NCBI GenBank assembly: GCA_033675265.1
Contig: JAUJYZ010000593.1
Span: forward strand, 282,004-346,003
Direction of reading: 5' to 3'
Length of the DNA stretch: 64,000 nucleotides
DNA from: Actinostola sp. cb2023
Lineage: Eukaryota > Cnidaria > Anthozoa > Actiniaria > Actinostolidae
The notes beneath the pieces were generated by a model, which worked only from the letters and a program-made list of their open reading frames with translations, had not been told where the DNA came from and did no database searches. Each line of letters opens with the position of its first letter. Within the stretch, counting starts at the first letter, position 1. A program made the position numbers and the translations under genes. This document shows, in pieces, positions 34,467-44,800 of this stretch.

Positions 34467-34662
34467 CAACCACTACAGAAAAATCTGAGCCCCAGCTTGG
34501 TGGGACTGAAAATGGGTTCGTTTTCCACGGGCTCAGATTTTTCTGTAGTGGTTGATGTAATGTTTAAAGGCTTCCAATTCGGACTGGACGGGGTTTCAAG
34601 TCATAGGCGAAGCCGAGGACTTGAAACCCCGTCCAGTCCGAATTGGAGGCCTTTGAACTACT
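34467..34662. repeat. Two adjacent hairpins
   Basis: The first (34467-34553) has CATCAACCACTACAGAAAAA with its complement TTTTTCTGTAGTGGTTGATG. The second (34568-34662) has CTTCCAATTCGGACTGGAC and GGGGTTTCAAGT around a TAGGCGAAGCCGA loop, with a perfect mirrored arm. The second loop again carries the GGCGAAGCC core found in other hairpins in this window. Confidence 0.85.
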
Positions 34663-34814
34663 TCTAAAACGAATTAATTATTCTGGAGGAATGTGTTTAT
34701 TGAAATGGCAATAGTTTTGTATTTGTTTATTAAACAAAAAACAATGTTCAATGATGCATTAAAAGAATGCCAAGATAAAGGTAAATCAAATTCCGTGATA
34801 CCCATCGAACTACC

Positions 34815-34894
34815 TGATGGCATAGTGGTACATACATGTAAGTAAAGTGATTAGCAATGGAGTGTTCCGGGTTCGAATCCCCGCCGTATCGAGT
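34815..34894 (+). tRNA. tRNA-like sequence, probably a SINE head or pseudo-tRNA
   Basis: TGGCATAGTGG matches the Pol III A box and GGGTTCGAATCCCC the B box, about 50 bp apart, as in a tRNA gene. The anticodon arm does not fold well and the acceptor stem is poor, so a functional tRNA is unlikely. It is more likely a tRNA-derived retroelement fragment. Confidence 0.35.
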
Positions 34895-35089
34895 TTATGA
34901 AATTATTAAATGTATTTTTTAAGCAGATAAAAATCATGCATTACAAGTTTTTTCAGAGAAATAATATGTTACTTGTGTCTAAGTTTAATTTGAAATAGCA
35001 TTTAATTCCTGTCAGAAATTCAGTTATTGATTTATATGATATTTCTATTCCAAGGACTTGAACTGATATTTCCAGTCCTAGGACTTGAA

Positions 35090-35365
35090 GTGGATATTGA
35101 CTAAGTTAATATGAGTCTAAATCTGGAAGGCGGACGGGACAGGAACAGGATATTTGATAATAGCACCTGGTGACATAGTTAGAAAGAATGTAACACATAG
35201 GCTAGATAACATAACTAGGAAACCACTAGGAATGTGTGGTTTAGTAAATATGTATATATAAGCATCTAAGCTGTACACATGACATGTCTTGACATGTACT
35301 ATCAGCATTAGCAGTTCAGCATTTGAAGCAAGCGACTAAGCAGCATTAGCTTTATATAGCGTTTA
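35090..35365 (+). repeat. Ngaro split repeat A1
   Basis: 276 bp, starts GTGGATATTGACTAAG and ends TATATAGCGTTTA. Repeated as A2 at 39252-39527 with no difference that I can see. It contains the likely transcription start region before ORF1. Confidence 0.92.
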
Positions 35366-35376
35366 ACAATTCAAAA

Positions 35377-36336
35377 ATGGCTTCAGCAAAATCAAGGAAA
35401 AGAAACAAGAAGTGTCCGGGCTGCAAAACACCCATCGAGGAACATGTGTGGGGCATTCCTTCCCCCTTCTGTGAAGGTGAAGAGAGAAGCTCTCCCAGAA
35501 GAACAAAACTAGAAAAGAAGTCGAAACTCGAAGAAATGAGGGAGAGCCTGGAGGCACTTCAGCTGGAAGAGCAGGAATTAAATGAAGCAGCAAGGGAACA
35601 TGATATGGCTCAGCAGATAAAAGAAAAAAGGGCGACCATCGAAGAATTACGTCGAAGAAACACAGCCTCACCCTTACAACCTCAACCCTACAACCTCAAC
35701 CCTACTCCGCTGGATGAGCTTCTACGAGCCGCAGACCAAGCAGAGGCAGGACAGTTGCCACCGCAACTAGGTTCTAGCACAAATCACCCAATCGCCCAAC
35801 TTCTCCACGATGGATCCACACCCAAGCAAACCATTTCGGAGATGTTCCTCAAGCCAGCACGTGGATGTGGTGAGAAAATATATCTTATACCAGACTTTGT
35901 AGATTCTCTTGTTCCTCAAGAACAAGAGGAAACGTTAGGAAGTCAAGGCATGGCCCGCATTTCAGTAACATACGGGCCCAAAAAGCCTAAATTAGAATCT
36001 ATAACAATGCAACAGTGGATGATAGGAAATACGCGAATTTTTTATACTCTTTTGTTAGAAGGAAAATTAGGATCGCTCACAGATATCCAGCACTATCTAG
36101 CATATTCAATTAAGATAATGGAGCTAGCTAACAAATATGAGTGGAAGTCGGTGGTGCGCTACGATAACGAATTTCGTAGGATGCAGGCTATTTACCATTA
36201 TCCCTGGAATTTTGACTCCAACCATTTACACATAGTAACGCTTTCTCCTATGCAAAACGCCGCTAACTCTCTGAAACCAACTAATAACTCAATACGTATG
36301 AATTTCGCTAACACTAACACCGAGGGGAAAAAATAA
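35377..36336 (+). CDS. Ngaro ORF1: Gag-like protein
   Basis: 319 residues. The N-terminus has a CPGC ... H ... C cluster (residues 13-33) that could bind zinc. A strongly charged coiled coil (about residues 50-95) follows, and then a domain with MQQWMIGNTRIF that resembles capsid regions of DIRS-type elements. The ATG at 35377 comes 12 bp after A1. The stop at 36334 falls in a run of six A. Straight after it the minus-one frame continues with a Cys/His-rich segment (36333-36479). So either the frame is shifted by one A or this is a frameshift site. Confidence 0.75.
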   Translation: MASAKSRKRNKKCPGCKTPIEEHVWGIPSPFCEGEERSSPRRTKLEKKSKLEEMRESLEALQLEEQELNEAAREHDMAQQIKEKRATIEELRRRNTASPLQPQPYNLNPTPLDELLRAADQAEAGQLPPQLGSSTNHPIAQLLHDGSTPKQTISEMFLKPARGCGEKIYLIPDFVDSLVPQEQEETLGSQGMARISVTYGPKKPKLESITMQQWMIGNTRIFYTLLLEGKLGSLTDIQHYLAYSIKIMELANKYEWKSVVRYDNEFRRMQAIYHYPWNFDSNHLHIVTLSPMQNAANSLKPTNNSIRMNFANTNTEGKK

Positions 36337-36479
36337 TTTGCCGCAATTTTAACAGCCCACGTGGGTGTGTGCGTGAAGCTTGTAATTTCGCTCATGAATG
36401 CAATCGCAAGGTTTCCGGCACAGCTTGTGGCCAACCGCACGCAGGACACACACATAGATCACCTAATTCCCAAGCATGA
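36333..36479 (+). CDS. Ngaro ORF1 C-terminal Cys/His-rich segment in the -1 frame
   Basis: Reading this frame gives Cys and His residues spaced like a nucleic-acid-binding Gag tail: C, then G-C-V-R-E-A-C-N-F-A-H-E-C, then C and a H-A-G-H-T-H stretch. It ends at TGA 36477. It is out of frame with ORF1 by one base at 36328-36333 (six A), and in frame with the RT ORF that begins soon after. No start codon exists of its own, so it is either a product of -1 frameshifting or a broken ORF1 end. Confidence 0.6.
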   Translation: MICRNFNSPRGCVREACNFAHECNRKVSGTACGQPHAGHTHRSPNSQA

Positions 36480-38125
36480 CTAACCTTTGACAATACTAAC
36501 CCACTAAACCGTGATTTGTGGCTTAAAGAACTGGAAAATGATGAGGACGCAGAATTTCTCCAAGAGGGCATTCAAAACGGGTTTCAACTCACACAAATAG
36601 GTATTCGTTTTAATGAAGTAAACATGGATAACTATAGATCAGCTACCAACTCCATTAACCGGCATTTAGTAGAACAAACTATCCGAGAAGAACTATCGCA
36701 AGGGTCATTACTAAGCAAAAACCTACTATTGTTAGTGCGCTAGGAGCAATTCCTAAACCTAACACTAACGAAATTCGCATTATTCACGATTGTTCCCGAC
36801 CGCACGGGCAAGCAGTAAATGATTACATAACGAACGAGCATTTTCAATTTCAAAAACTCGACGATGCTATTAAGCTTTTAAAACCGAATTATTTTATGGC
36901 CAAGATCGACCTCAGGCATGCTTATCGATCTGTGCCTATTCACCCTGAAAACTATCGCGCAACAGGGTGTAAGTGGCGGTTTTCCGGAGATAACGTTGAC
37001 ACGTATTTTTACGATACACGGCTTCCGTTCGGAGCGAAATCTAGCCCACTCATCTTTCATAGACTCACACAATCGGTGAGACGTATGATGTCACGCAGGG
37101 GTTATGACGATATTATAGTATATCTCGATGATTTTCTGGTGATCGGAGCAACTGAGGCCGATTGCCGGCTGGCATACGACACCTTGAGAAAATTATTACA
37201 AGATTTAGGATTTACGTTAAGCGAACGCAAATTGATCCCTCCGATACAGCGTTTAACCTTTCTAGGAGTCGAACTAGACACAATATCGTGCAGCATGAGG
37301 TTACCAGATGAAAAAGTAGGAGAACTACGACAAGTAGTGTGCGAGTTTCAGAGCAAGCGACGCGCAAGCAAGAAACAACTTCAGCGTTTAGCAGGCAAAT
37401 TGAATTTTGCGTGTAGAGTTGTCCACGGGGGTAGAACCTTTTTACGTCGCATTCTCGATACCATGAATAACCTGTCCTTCAGCGCAAAATCAATACTGGA
37501 TGAGCAATTCAAAGAGGATATAAATTGGTGGGGACAGTTTTTGAAGGTTTTTAATGGCACGCGGTTGTTTCTGGAAACCCTACCAACAGAGGATGTGGTT
37601 ACTGACGCATGTAATATCGCAGCGGCAGGGTTTTTTCGGGGCGATTGGTATTATCACAATTTTCCTATTGATAGCCAACACTGGGCAAATCTACACATCA
37701 ATCACAAGGAAACTCTGGCTATCATTTTAGCTGCTAAACGTTGGGCTCCACTTTGGGCTAACAAACGCATAGTTATTCACAGCGATAACCAGGCGGCTGT
37801 CCAGATCATCAACAAAGGCATTACTGCAAACGGCAACATTATGAGGGAATTGCGCCAATTATTTTGGCTTTCAGCCCTACATAATTTTCATATCAAAGCG
37901 GTTTACTTGGAAGGCAAGCGTAATATTTTGGCGGACTCCATTTCACGTATCCATGAACCGCAGCATCTACTTAAGTTTCATGCAATATGCAGCACACAAT
38001 ATTCTCAGACATTTCTCAATTCTACTCCACTAGAACTACACATGTCAGCTCATAGCTACGGCTTCGTCTTTTGCAGATGCACGGGATCCCGGCCTGGCAA
38101 AGCAGTTAGAAACGGAAATCAGTGA
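36480..38125 (+). CDS. Ngaro ORF2: reverse transcriptase-RNase H
   Basis: The first part (from 36480, first ATG 36516) is in frame 36516-36743. At 36716-36722 (C AAA AAC) the frame must move by -1 to continue to 38125. The RT core follows: KIDLRHAYRSVPIHP, FGAKSSPLIF, and catalytic YLDD at 37121-37132. DIRS-type RNase H follows, with VVTDACNIAAAGFF and VIHSDNQAAVQ. The end overlaps the recombinase reading frame. The identical flanking repeats make random decay less likely, so the one-base shift could be programmed or a sequence error. Confidence 0.88.
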
Positions 38126-39095
38126 ATATCGCACTCATCTGTTTGCCGAATCCACCAAGTCAACTTACAAAACTCATCGTAATACCTTCCTCAACTTCTG
38201 TACGCATATGGGCTATCAACCGGTCCCACTTCAGCACTCGCACTTGTTACAATATGCCGCTTTCTTAGCTCGAATTTTAAAACCCTCATCCATTCGTAGT
38301 TACTTAAATATCATAGGCATATTGCATAAGGAGTTCGGACTCCCTTACCCACTCCTCGACAACTGGGCACTAAAATCGTTACTTACGGGCATTAACCGAG
38401 TCAAAGGCTCACCACCACAGCAAAAACTGCCTATCACACCGGCTATTTTAATGGACATTCACTCGACACTCTGCTTTACAAACAGCCTTGACTCATCCTT
38501 TTGGGCGATATGCCTAGTGGCTTTCTTCGGTATGTTCCGAAAATCTCAATTAGTACCATTATCAACCAGCAAGTTTGACCCCGGTAAACAACTGACCAAG
38601 GCCGATTTTAAGATTTTCTCATGGGGCATTCTGATCGTCATTCGCTGGAGTAAAACTATTCAATTTCGAGAAAGGGAGGTAAAAATTCCTATCCCTTGTA
38701 TTCCTTATAGCAAACTCTGCCCAGTTACTGCGACCAACCACGCTTTTCATTTTACGCTAAATGACACTACTAACTCGCAGGCCTTTAACTATCTCGATCA
38801 GTCTACTGACACACATAAGTGTTTTACGTATGGTATGTTCATTAACAAACTAAAGCATCATCTCACACTGATCGGGGTCAATCCAGCAAACTATTCTGGG
38901 CATTCATTTCGAAGAGGGGGAGCATCATTCGCATATCAGTCAGGAATCCCGATAGAGCTTATCAAGGCCCTAGGGGACTGGCGCTCTGACGCTGTCTTGG
39001 TCTATCTAACTATGCCGTTAACTATTAGACTAAACTCTGCTAACATGTTATGCAAATCCATCCTTTCTTACTCTTCAAACAACTCACAACACTAA
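38058..39095 (+). CDS. Ngaro ORF3: tyrosine recombinase
   Basis: The first ATG is 38208, but coding-like sequence (ADARDPGLAKQLETEISEY) is open in frame from about 38058, overlapping the RT end, so the core-binding domain likely starts there. Catalytic signatures: the first Arg in FFGMFRKSQL, the HxxR box in GHSFRRGGAS, and the nucleophile Tyr in AVLVYL after GDWRSD. It is presumed to integrate the circular DNA form. No methyltransferase or hydrolase ORF is visible in the element. Confidence 0.88.
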   Translation, partial: TASSFADARDPGLAKQLETEISEYRTHLFAESTKSTYKTHRNTFLNFCTHMGYQPVPLQHSHLLQYAAFLARILKPSSIRSYLNIIGILHKEFGLPYPLLDNWALKSLLTGINRVKGSPPQQKLPITPAILMDIHSTLCFTNSLDSSFWAICLVAFFGMFRKSQLVPLSTSKFDPGKQLTKADFKIFSWGILIVIRWSKTIQFREREVKIPIPCIPYSKLCPVTATNHAFHFTLNDTTNSQAFNYLDQSTDTHKCFTYGMFINKLKHHLTLIGVNPANYSGHSFRRGGASFAYQSGIPIELIKALGDWRSDAVLVYLTMPLTIRLNSANMLCKSILSYSSNNSQH

Positions 39096-39123
39096 TTTAC
39101 TAATATATACCTACTCTGGGTTT

Positions 39124-39735
39124 GGACTTATTATTCAAGGGAATAATAGGAATATAGGTTGTATTCTATTTAGCATAAGTATTAATTGTCATGTTGGTTA
39201 AATGTATCAATAAAGACTGCCTGATCCCAATCCGAGTCTGGTCTGATTTAGGTGGATATTGACTAAGTTAATATGAGTCTAAATCTGGAAGGCGGACGGG
39301 ACAGGAACAGGATATTTGATAATAGCACCTGGTGACATAGTTAGAAAGAATGTAACACATAGGCTAGATAACATAACTAGGAAACCACTAGGAATGTGTG
39401 GTTTAGTAAATATGTATATATAAGCATCTAAGCTGTACACATGACATGTCTTGACATGTACTATCAGCATTAGCAGTTCAGCATTTGAAGCAAGCGACTA
39501 AGCAGCATTAGCTTTATATAGCGTTTACCCACCCGCCACTCCACAGGTAGTCATGATTTAAATTTGTATTAATGTTTTTATGTATTTATATATAGTAATT
39601 ATAGTAAGGACTTATTATTCAAGGGAATAATAGGAATATAGGTTGTATTCTATTTAGCATAAGTATTAATTGTCATGTTGGTTAAATGTATCAATAAAGA
39701 CTGCCTGATCCCAATCCGAGTCTGGTCTGATTTAG
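39124..39735 (+). repeat. Ngaro 3' repeat block B1-A2-B2
   Basis: B1 39124-39251 begins GGACTTATTATTCAAGGG and ends TGATTTAG. A2 39252-39527 is contiguous with it. 80 bp of unique sequence follows (39528-39607), then B2 39608-39735. An AATAAA signal lies inside both B copies (CAATAAAGACTGCC). Confidence 0.92.
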
Positions 39736-40075
39736 ATAATATTTCAAAGTACTCTAGAGCGGACTTGAAATCATTCCAAAGTACTCATGAGCGGACTTTC
39801 CGGGGTATCCAGTGCCATCATGTGACCAAATTGAGGGCACCTGCTTGGCTGTTTACCTCATGAATAATTAATGAGTTTTTGAAGAGTGTTTCCACGTGGG
39901 GTTATTGCTTCTGATTAGTAATAACAATTACTAAGTACTAATAATTACAAATGATTACTAATAAAATAATATCATTTAGGAAAAGTAATTTTCACTGCAC
40001 TTTTTACGTGTTAATTACACTGCTAGCCAATCAGAATCTAGAATGTCTGCATTAATATTATTGTTCTCTCAATAG
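39736..40075. other. Intron 1 end before right exon 2
   Basis: No gene. It includes TACTAATAATTACAAATG repeats also found near 34380-34420 in the inverted sense, so an older inverted pair surrounds the Ngaro element. The single-copy 3' splice site unit begins at about 40055, preceded by AGCCAATCAGAATC, a CTGATTGG-type motif. Confidence 0.5.
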
Positions 40076-40291
40076 CATGTGGTCGGTGTCGTATTAAGCG
40101 TGTAGTAAGTGGTACAGAGGCCGTACGTCACTTATGGCCCTGGCAAGTTCTACTGGAAGAATTAGAAGAAGGTCACAATGGAGGATTTGTTCCAGCCTGT
40201 GGAGGAACACTTATTAGCCCTCAATGGGTAGTGACCGCTGCCCACTGTTTGTTTTACAATCCGAATCCTTTGGTATACAGAGTAACACTTG
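40076..40291 (+). CDS. Serine protease (right copy) exon 2: propeptide, activation site, catalytic His
   Basis: 216 bp, phase 1 both ends, acceptor TTGTTCTCTCAATAG, donor GTAAGT. The residues run ACGRCRIKR and then VVSGTEA, so two cysteines precede the activation cleavage (R|V). WPWQVLL, CGGTLI, and WVVTAAHC with the catalytic His follow. It is three residues longer than the left exon in the loop after WQVLL. This arm keeps exactly one copy of the splice acceptor unit that forms the minisatellite in the left arm. Confidence 0.9.
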
Positions 40292-40519
40292 GTAAGTCTT
40301 GCATGTGAAGTCATTGCGGCCATGTTAGATCCCGATAACAGCGCATTCTTCGTTAGCTTCTCTTGTTTGTACCACCAACATGGCCGCCGAGTCTTCTATG
40401 GCTTGATCGCATACAAACCCATTCAAACCCAGCAATAGACTCTTTGCATAAATGCACAATTCATATGCAAATACATCTCAGGTCTCGTTCGTATGCATAA
40501 AAATAAAAGATAGGTTTAA

Positions 40520-41058
40520 AGTGCTACTTAGACGAAAATCGATCGAAGTTTAATTTAGCTGAAACTTCACTGAAATAATCTCAAAGAGCCATACGCTTAC
40601 TGGTTAATGTGTTTTCTCAAAATTCCTATGGGAAGTATTACATCTTAATGAATTTTTAGAAGTGTCAGTGAGGTCATCTACTCAACCCTAACAATCAACA
40701 CAGTTCGCTCCATACATTTATTTGTGTTTAGTTTCTTGAATTATTTTATTTCTATGAAGCTAAAAGTTTGGGTGAAGGAGTTTTCTTACATTATTTGTGC
40801 TTAGGATTGATTGTCTGACCAGTTGTCTTCAATGCAGAGCTGTTATCTGAACAAAACACAAAGAAATGTATGGAGCTGAATGTTGGGTTGAGTAGATGAC
40901 GTCACTGTGACTCCTCTAAAGATTCATGAAAATATACTAGTACTTCCCTCTGGAATATCGAAAAAAGATTTTAGCTAGTTATTATTAGACCCTTGAAGAA
41001 TTATTCAATGAAGTTTCAGCTAAATTAAACTTCGATCGATTTTCGTCTAAGTAGCACT
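40520..41058. mobile_element. TTAA-flanked MITE, 539 bp
   Basis: AGTGCTACTTAGACGAAAAT at the left and its complement at the right give TIRs of about 50 bp. TTAA precedes (40516-40519) and follows (41059-41062). The left arm near 17690 has one TTAA at the mirrored point, proving the duplication. TTAA targeting is typical of piggyBac-like elements. It shares its AGTGC terminus with the TTAA element in the Gypsy RT at 45.35 kb. Confidence 0.88.
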
Positions 41059-41244
41059 TTAAAGAGTCCATTGTTTCATTGAGAGGCTTAAACACGAAGT
41101 TCCGGTTTGAAAGGACGCTGGCAGGGCTATGCCAATACATTGGTTTAATCAATCATTGTTAGGCCTAGTTCAGACGTCGTGCTAATCATGATCAGCCGTT
41201 CTCATGTAAAACAATAGATAATGAGGCGGGTTCTTTTGAATTAA

Positions 41245-42180
41245 CAAGACGCTCCATGAGAGTATACTCGGGCATTATTAAAAAGGATAATGCAGTAGCC
41301 GAAATGATATACCAGTAGGCTTAATCACTAAATGTTATAACCAAACATACCAAGACGCGTCCCGTAGCTAGACAAAGTCTCAGACAAGTGATCGAATTTC
41401 GTAGTGACCTCAACACAACAAGATATGTGCAGGCCGACGTTATCAGAACCATCTAAGCATGAATATACATCCCAAGTACGATTCGCAGATCTCTATCTCT
41501 GTTTTACGAGTTCTTACAAGCCACATACATCGGTATTTGACAACGGTTAGAAATACGCTTTCAGACAGAAATGCAAGGCCAAATAATATTCAGTCTCTAT
41601 AGGGATTTGCTTAATTAACTCGAAGCAGTATTACTGAAAACAACTCGACTGGCTCGAGGAAATAACTTCTAGTGTACACGTACTGTTACAATTAGCAACA
41701 AACATGGCATAGCGAGAACATGATAGTTTTTGAGTTCATTTGATTTGCTCTTGAGTTCATTTGATTTGCTTTTGAGTTCATTTTTTTAAATGAAGTGATC
41801 GATGGCTTGCCCTCGATACAACATCATTTCTTTTCTGCATATTCAACGCAACTGCTTCTCTCCTGATACAGCACGAGCTTCTATACATCACTTCTAGTCA
41901 GTAGTCGTGGAACGATGAGATAGCACTTCTATTAACGATGACCCAGCACTTCTAGTCTTCGATATACGCTCGGAAACTATTTGACCCGTTTGAGCATATA
42001 ATTACTTCATTAGGCGTTCAGATATCATCGCCTCCGTTTTCAGCCAATCGAAACTCTGAAACAGACATTGCTGAACGATATGATCACATACTTCGCATTC
42101 TGTGGCCTACGAAGAAAAATAAAAAGAAAGCCCATTTTATTACTCGGGCTTCCTCCGGAAGTGCCCGAGTAATTAAGAGC
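41245..42180 (+). repeat. Dispersed stem-loop repeat, right-arm copy
   Basis: Starts AACAAGACGCTCCATGAG and ends with an ACTCGGGCTTCCTC stem-loop followed by CCCGAGTAATT. It is the mirrored partner of the broken copy at 13036-17570 and is related to 60266-61020. It contains repeated GAGTTCATTTGATTTGC units near 41735-41790. No ORF. Confidence 0.65.
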
Positions 42181-42486
42181 GGCTCTTGGAAAGTTCGGCG
42201 TTTGAACTAGGCCTTAGTCGCCCACTGGTCAAGCTCCTTTCATACTTGAACTTCGTGTGTAAGATGGAGGTAAGATGATCTGCATATATGATGTATGCAG
42301 TCAACTGCAGTCGAATAATATAATGTTAAATAAGTTTATCTGATGACATCGCTGATATTGTATCAGCGTCATCAATAAACACAGTCAGGTATTTTGCCGT
42401 GATGGTAATCCTACAAAGGCCTTTTTCACTATATATTTATATTCTACTTATTTATCGAATGATTTCTCAATGATATGTCCTACAAG

Positions 42487-42702
42487 GTGCTCACAATCAC
42501 TCCAAGAACGAGATATCAACCCAGACATTTGGAATCGACAAGATGGTAGTCCATCGTCGTTTCCTAACGGACAAAGTGTTTGCATACGACATTGCACTCA
42601 TTAAACTCACCAGACCCGCTGTGCTTAACTTTGCTGTTGGCTTGGCCTGCTTACCGAGACAGGGTGACCGTGTTCCAGTAGGGACAAAGTGCTATTTATC
42701 AG
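42487..42702 (+). CDS. Serine protease (right copy) exon 3: catalytic Asp
   Basis: 216 bp, phase 1 both sides, acceptor TACAAG and donor GTAGCG. It encodes the YDIALIKL catalytic-Asp motif, ACLPRQ with the Cys122 equivalent, and GTKCYLSG. It matches left exon 3 in length. The differences cluster before YDIAL (RRFLTDKVFA here). Intact by itself. Confidence 0.88.
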
Positions 42703-43436
42703 GTAGCGTCAGAAACGTACAGTTATAGTAACAAACACCATGTCTAAGGCCGCCTCACGCCAATAAGGGTCCAGGCGAATTTAGGTATTGTCCTGTAACG
42801 TGTTTGCATAAGCAGACACCAACCATTGTGACGTCACCATTGTGACGTCGTAGCTGAAGTCATAGATCGAAAGTTGCTTATTTTTTATGAATTTGACATT
42901 GACCACTCACTTGTGACCAGCCAAAAACTAGCTTTTTAAAGGACAATGTCTATGATGTCATATTCTACAACTACCCGTAGAATGGGTTGTCCATCTTCTT
43001 AATAAGATTTGTCTCACTATTCTCATGAGGGAATATAAACCTGAATATATAGGATCGCGATTCTGAAAGAGAGTTCCCAAAGCATTCTGGTAGTTGTAGG
43101 AAAATAACGTCTTCATGCAAATATACACTAGTTTGCAGAAACGTTGTAGTATACATTTATACAAATATCTAATGAGATACAAGATATCGAATGAGATACA
43201 AAGTGCGAAACATCGCTTATTTTCTTCTAATATATCTGAAACATCAAAGTTAGAATAGTATCGCATCCAACAAGGACTGTTTTGTGCTTAAAACAGTTGT
43301 ATTTTAGCATTTTTTTTTTTATTTTACATCTCATTAGATATTTGTATATTTGTATAAATGTATATACTACAACATTTCTGAAATCGAGTGTATATCATAT
43401 ACTTACATTTTTATATAAAGTGTTTTTGTTTTAAAG

Positions 43437-43642
43437 GTTGGGGTAACACATACTATAGAAGCAACATTACAATAACATTACAACAGACACCTCTACCGGT
43501 AGTAAGCTATCAAACATGCCAAGCTGGCAACTCCTTTGAGTCGCCGGTTGATAACTTTTCGATGGTTTGTGCTGTTTTGGTGGAAATACTTCAATCAGTG
43601 GATGTCAAGGAGACAGTGGAGGACCGTTGGTTTGCGAAGAAA
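43437..43642 (+). pseudogene. Serine protease (right copy) exon 4, 1-bp deletion
   Basis: 206 bp against 207 in the left copy; acceptor TTTTAAAG and donor GTAGGT are kept. It begins GWGNTYYRSN and reads in frame to VDNFSMVC. A single-base loss near 43572 (GCTGTTTTGG here, GCTGCTTGTGG in the left copy) then puts the codons for the GDSGGP motif out of frame. The shifted frame still shows that motif, so the loss is recent or an assembly error. In the shifted frame the S1-pocket residue would be Ser, a chymotrypsin-like choice, unlike the left copy's Asn. Confidence 0.85.
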
Positions 43643-43787
43643 GTAGGTATTACCATAGTAAACAGAAAACAATCGTTTGTATTAATATTTAGCTATAGTT
43701 GACTTAGTTTGATTGCAGTACAAGTATTTATGTTGTGTCCCCAATTAGCATGTATGCTAAGTATTGTTTATAAAACGAGAGACAATG

Positions 43788-44152
43788 TGTCAAGCGGTGG
43801 TATTGCTTGGCTTGTTGAGTGTCGAGTTCGTTGAGGAAAACACACAAAACAGTTGGGGACGAACTATTTAATATTATTAATTACTCAGTTCTAGTCTAGC
43901 GTTTATACGTTACAACAATCCTTCGTCTTCTTCTTCTGTCCTTTGCCTTTTCTGTTCTTTGCCTTTTCTGTCCTTTGCCTTTGCTGTCCTTTGCCTTTGC
44001 TGTCCTTGTCTCGTCTTCTTCTTCTGTCTGTACTTTTCTGATCACTCGCAACGTTTTTACTTTACATTTATTTCGCCCCCTAACTGTCCTGAACTCGCTT
44101 AATTTATATCGTTATTAATTTCTAATGGGCCCAGTGGGACCCATACTTGACA
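43788..44152 (-). repeat. 3' LTR of the Gmr1-type element
   Basis: On the minus strand it begins TGTCAAGTATGGGTCCC at 44152 and ends ACCGCTTGACA at 43788, so the termini are TGTCAAG ... CTTGACA. The purine tract AGAGGGGGCGAG lies immediately before it. It contains tandem AAAGGCAAAGGACAG-type units (43930-44010). No second copy is found at the other end. Confidence 0.75.
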
Positions 44153-44289
44153 CTCGCCCCCTCTAGAAAAGTAAACATTTTTTTTTTTTTACTTATTTTT
44201 ATTTTTTTTACTTCATGAATACGATTAGGCAATGACTTATCTCATTTGTAATGAGGTAATAATTATGACTTTTAACTGTCGAATATATT

Positions 44290-44800
44290 AATAATTGAGT
44301 TATGAACTTTGACGGCTCAAATAGTTAGCCACTCTGTTTTCTGCTCCCTTTATTGGCACAACTTCAAACTGATAATCTTGTAGAAAAAGTGCCCATCTCA
44401 TAATTCTCGATCTTTGAAGTTTGCCTTTCTTAATATACGAGAGGGGTCTGTGGTATGTTTCTAATATGAATTGTACCCCGTATAAATACTTCTGAAATTT
44501 CTTTATCGCATAAACTATGGCTAGGCACTCTTTTTCAATAACAGAGTAGTTTTCTCAATTGCTGATAGATTTCTACTCGTATAAACGATAGGGAATGCTT
44601 CACCGTCGTGTTTATGTAAGAGCGCCGCCCCTATACCTAAATCTGAAGCATCGGTCTGGACTAGGAAAGGTTTGGAAAAATCAGGAATATGGAGAATCGG
44701 TGCACTTGTCAGCATGGTTTTTAGTGTGCCAAAGGCCTTTTCTTGCTTCTGACCCCATCTTACGAGGCTCGGTTGTCCTTTTTTGACAAGTTCCGTCAAC
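44290..44800 (-). pseudogene. Gmr1-type element: RNase H
   Basis: The ORF at 44799-44521 has SAPILHIPDFSKPFLVQTDA and SDLGIGAALL, the first RNase H strand with its catalytic Asp, then VYTSRNLSAIEK. It stops at 44521. The rest continues in another frame with ECLAIVYAIKKFQKYLYG and a terminal NYLSR-like stretch before about 44300. It is broken, so not functional. Confidence 0.8.

Larger units (their letters stand above)
35090..39735 (+). mobile_element. Ngaro/PAT-type tyrosine-recombinase retrotransposon
   Basis: The order is A1 (35090-35365), gag-like ORF, RT-RNase H, tyrosine recombinase, B1 (39124-39251), A2 (39252-39527), B2 (39608-39735). A1/A2 (276 bp) and B1/B2 (128 bp) are direct repeats, and B1 abuts A2. 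This split-direct-repeat plan (A1...B1A2B2) is the hallmark of Ngaro and PAT elements in the DIRS order, which integrate by a tyrosine recombinase through a circular intermediate instead of an integrase. A1 and A2 look identical by eye, so the insertion is recent. It sits in intron 1 of the right protease and is missing from the left arm. Confidence 0.92.
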
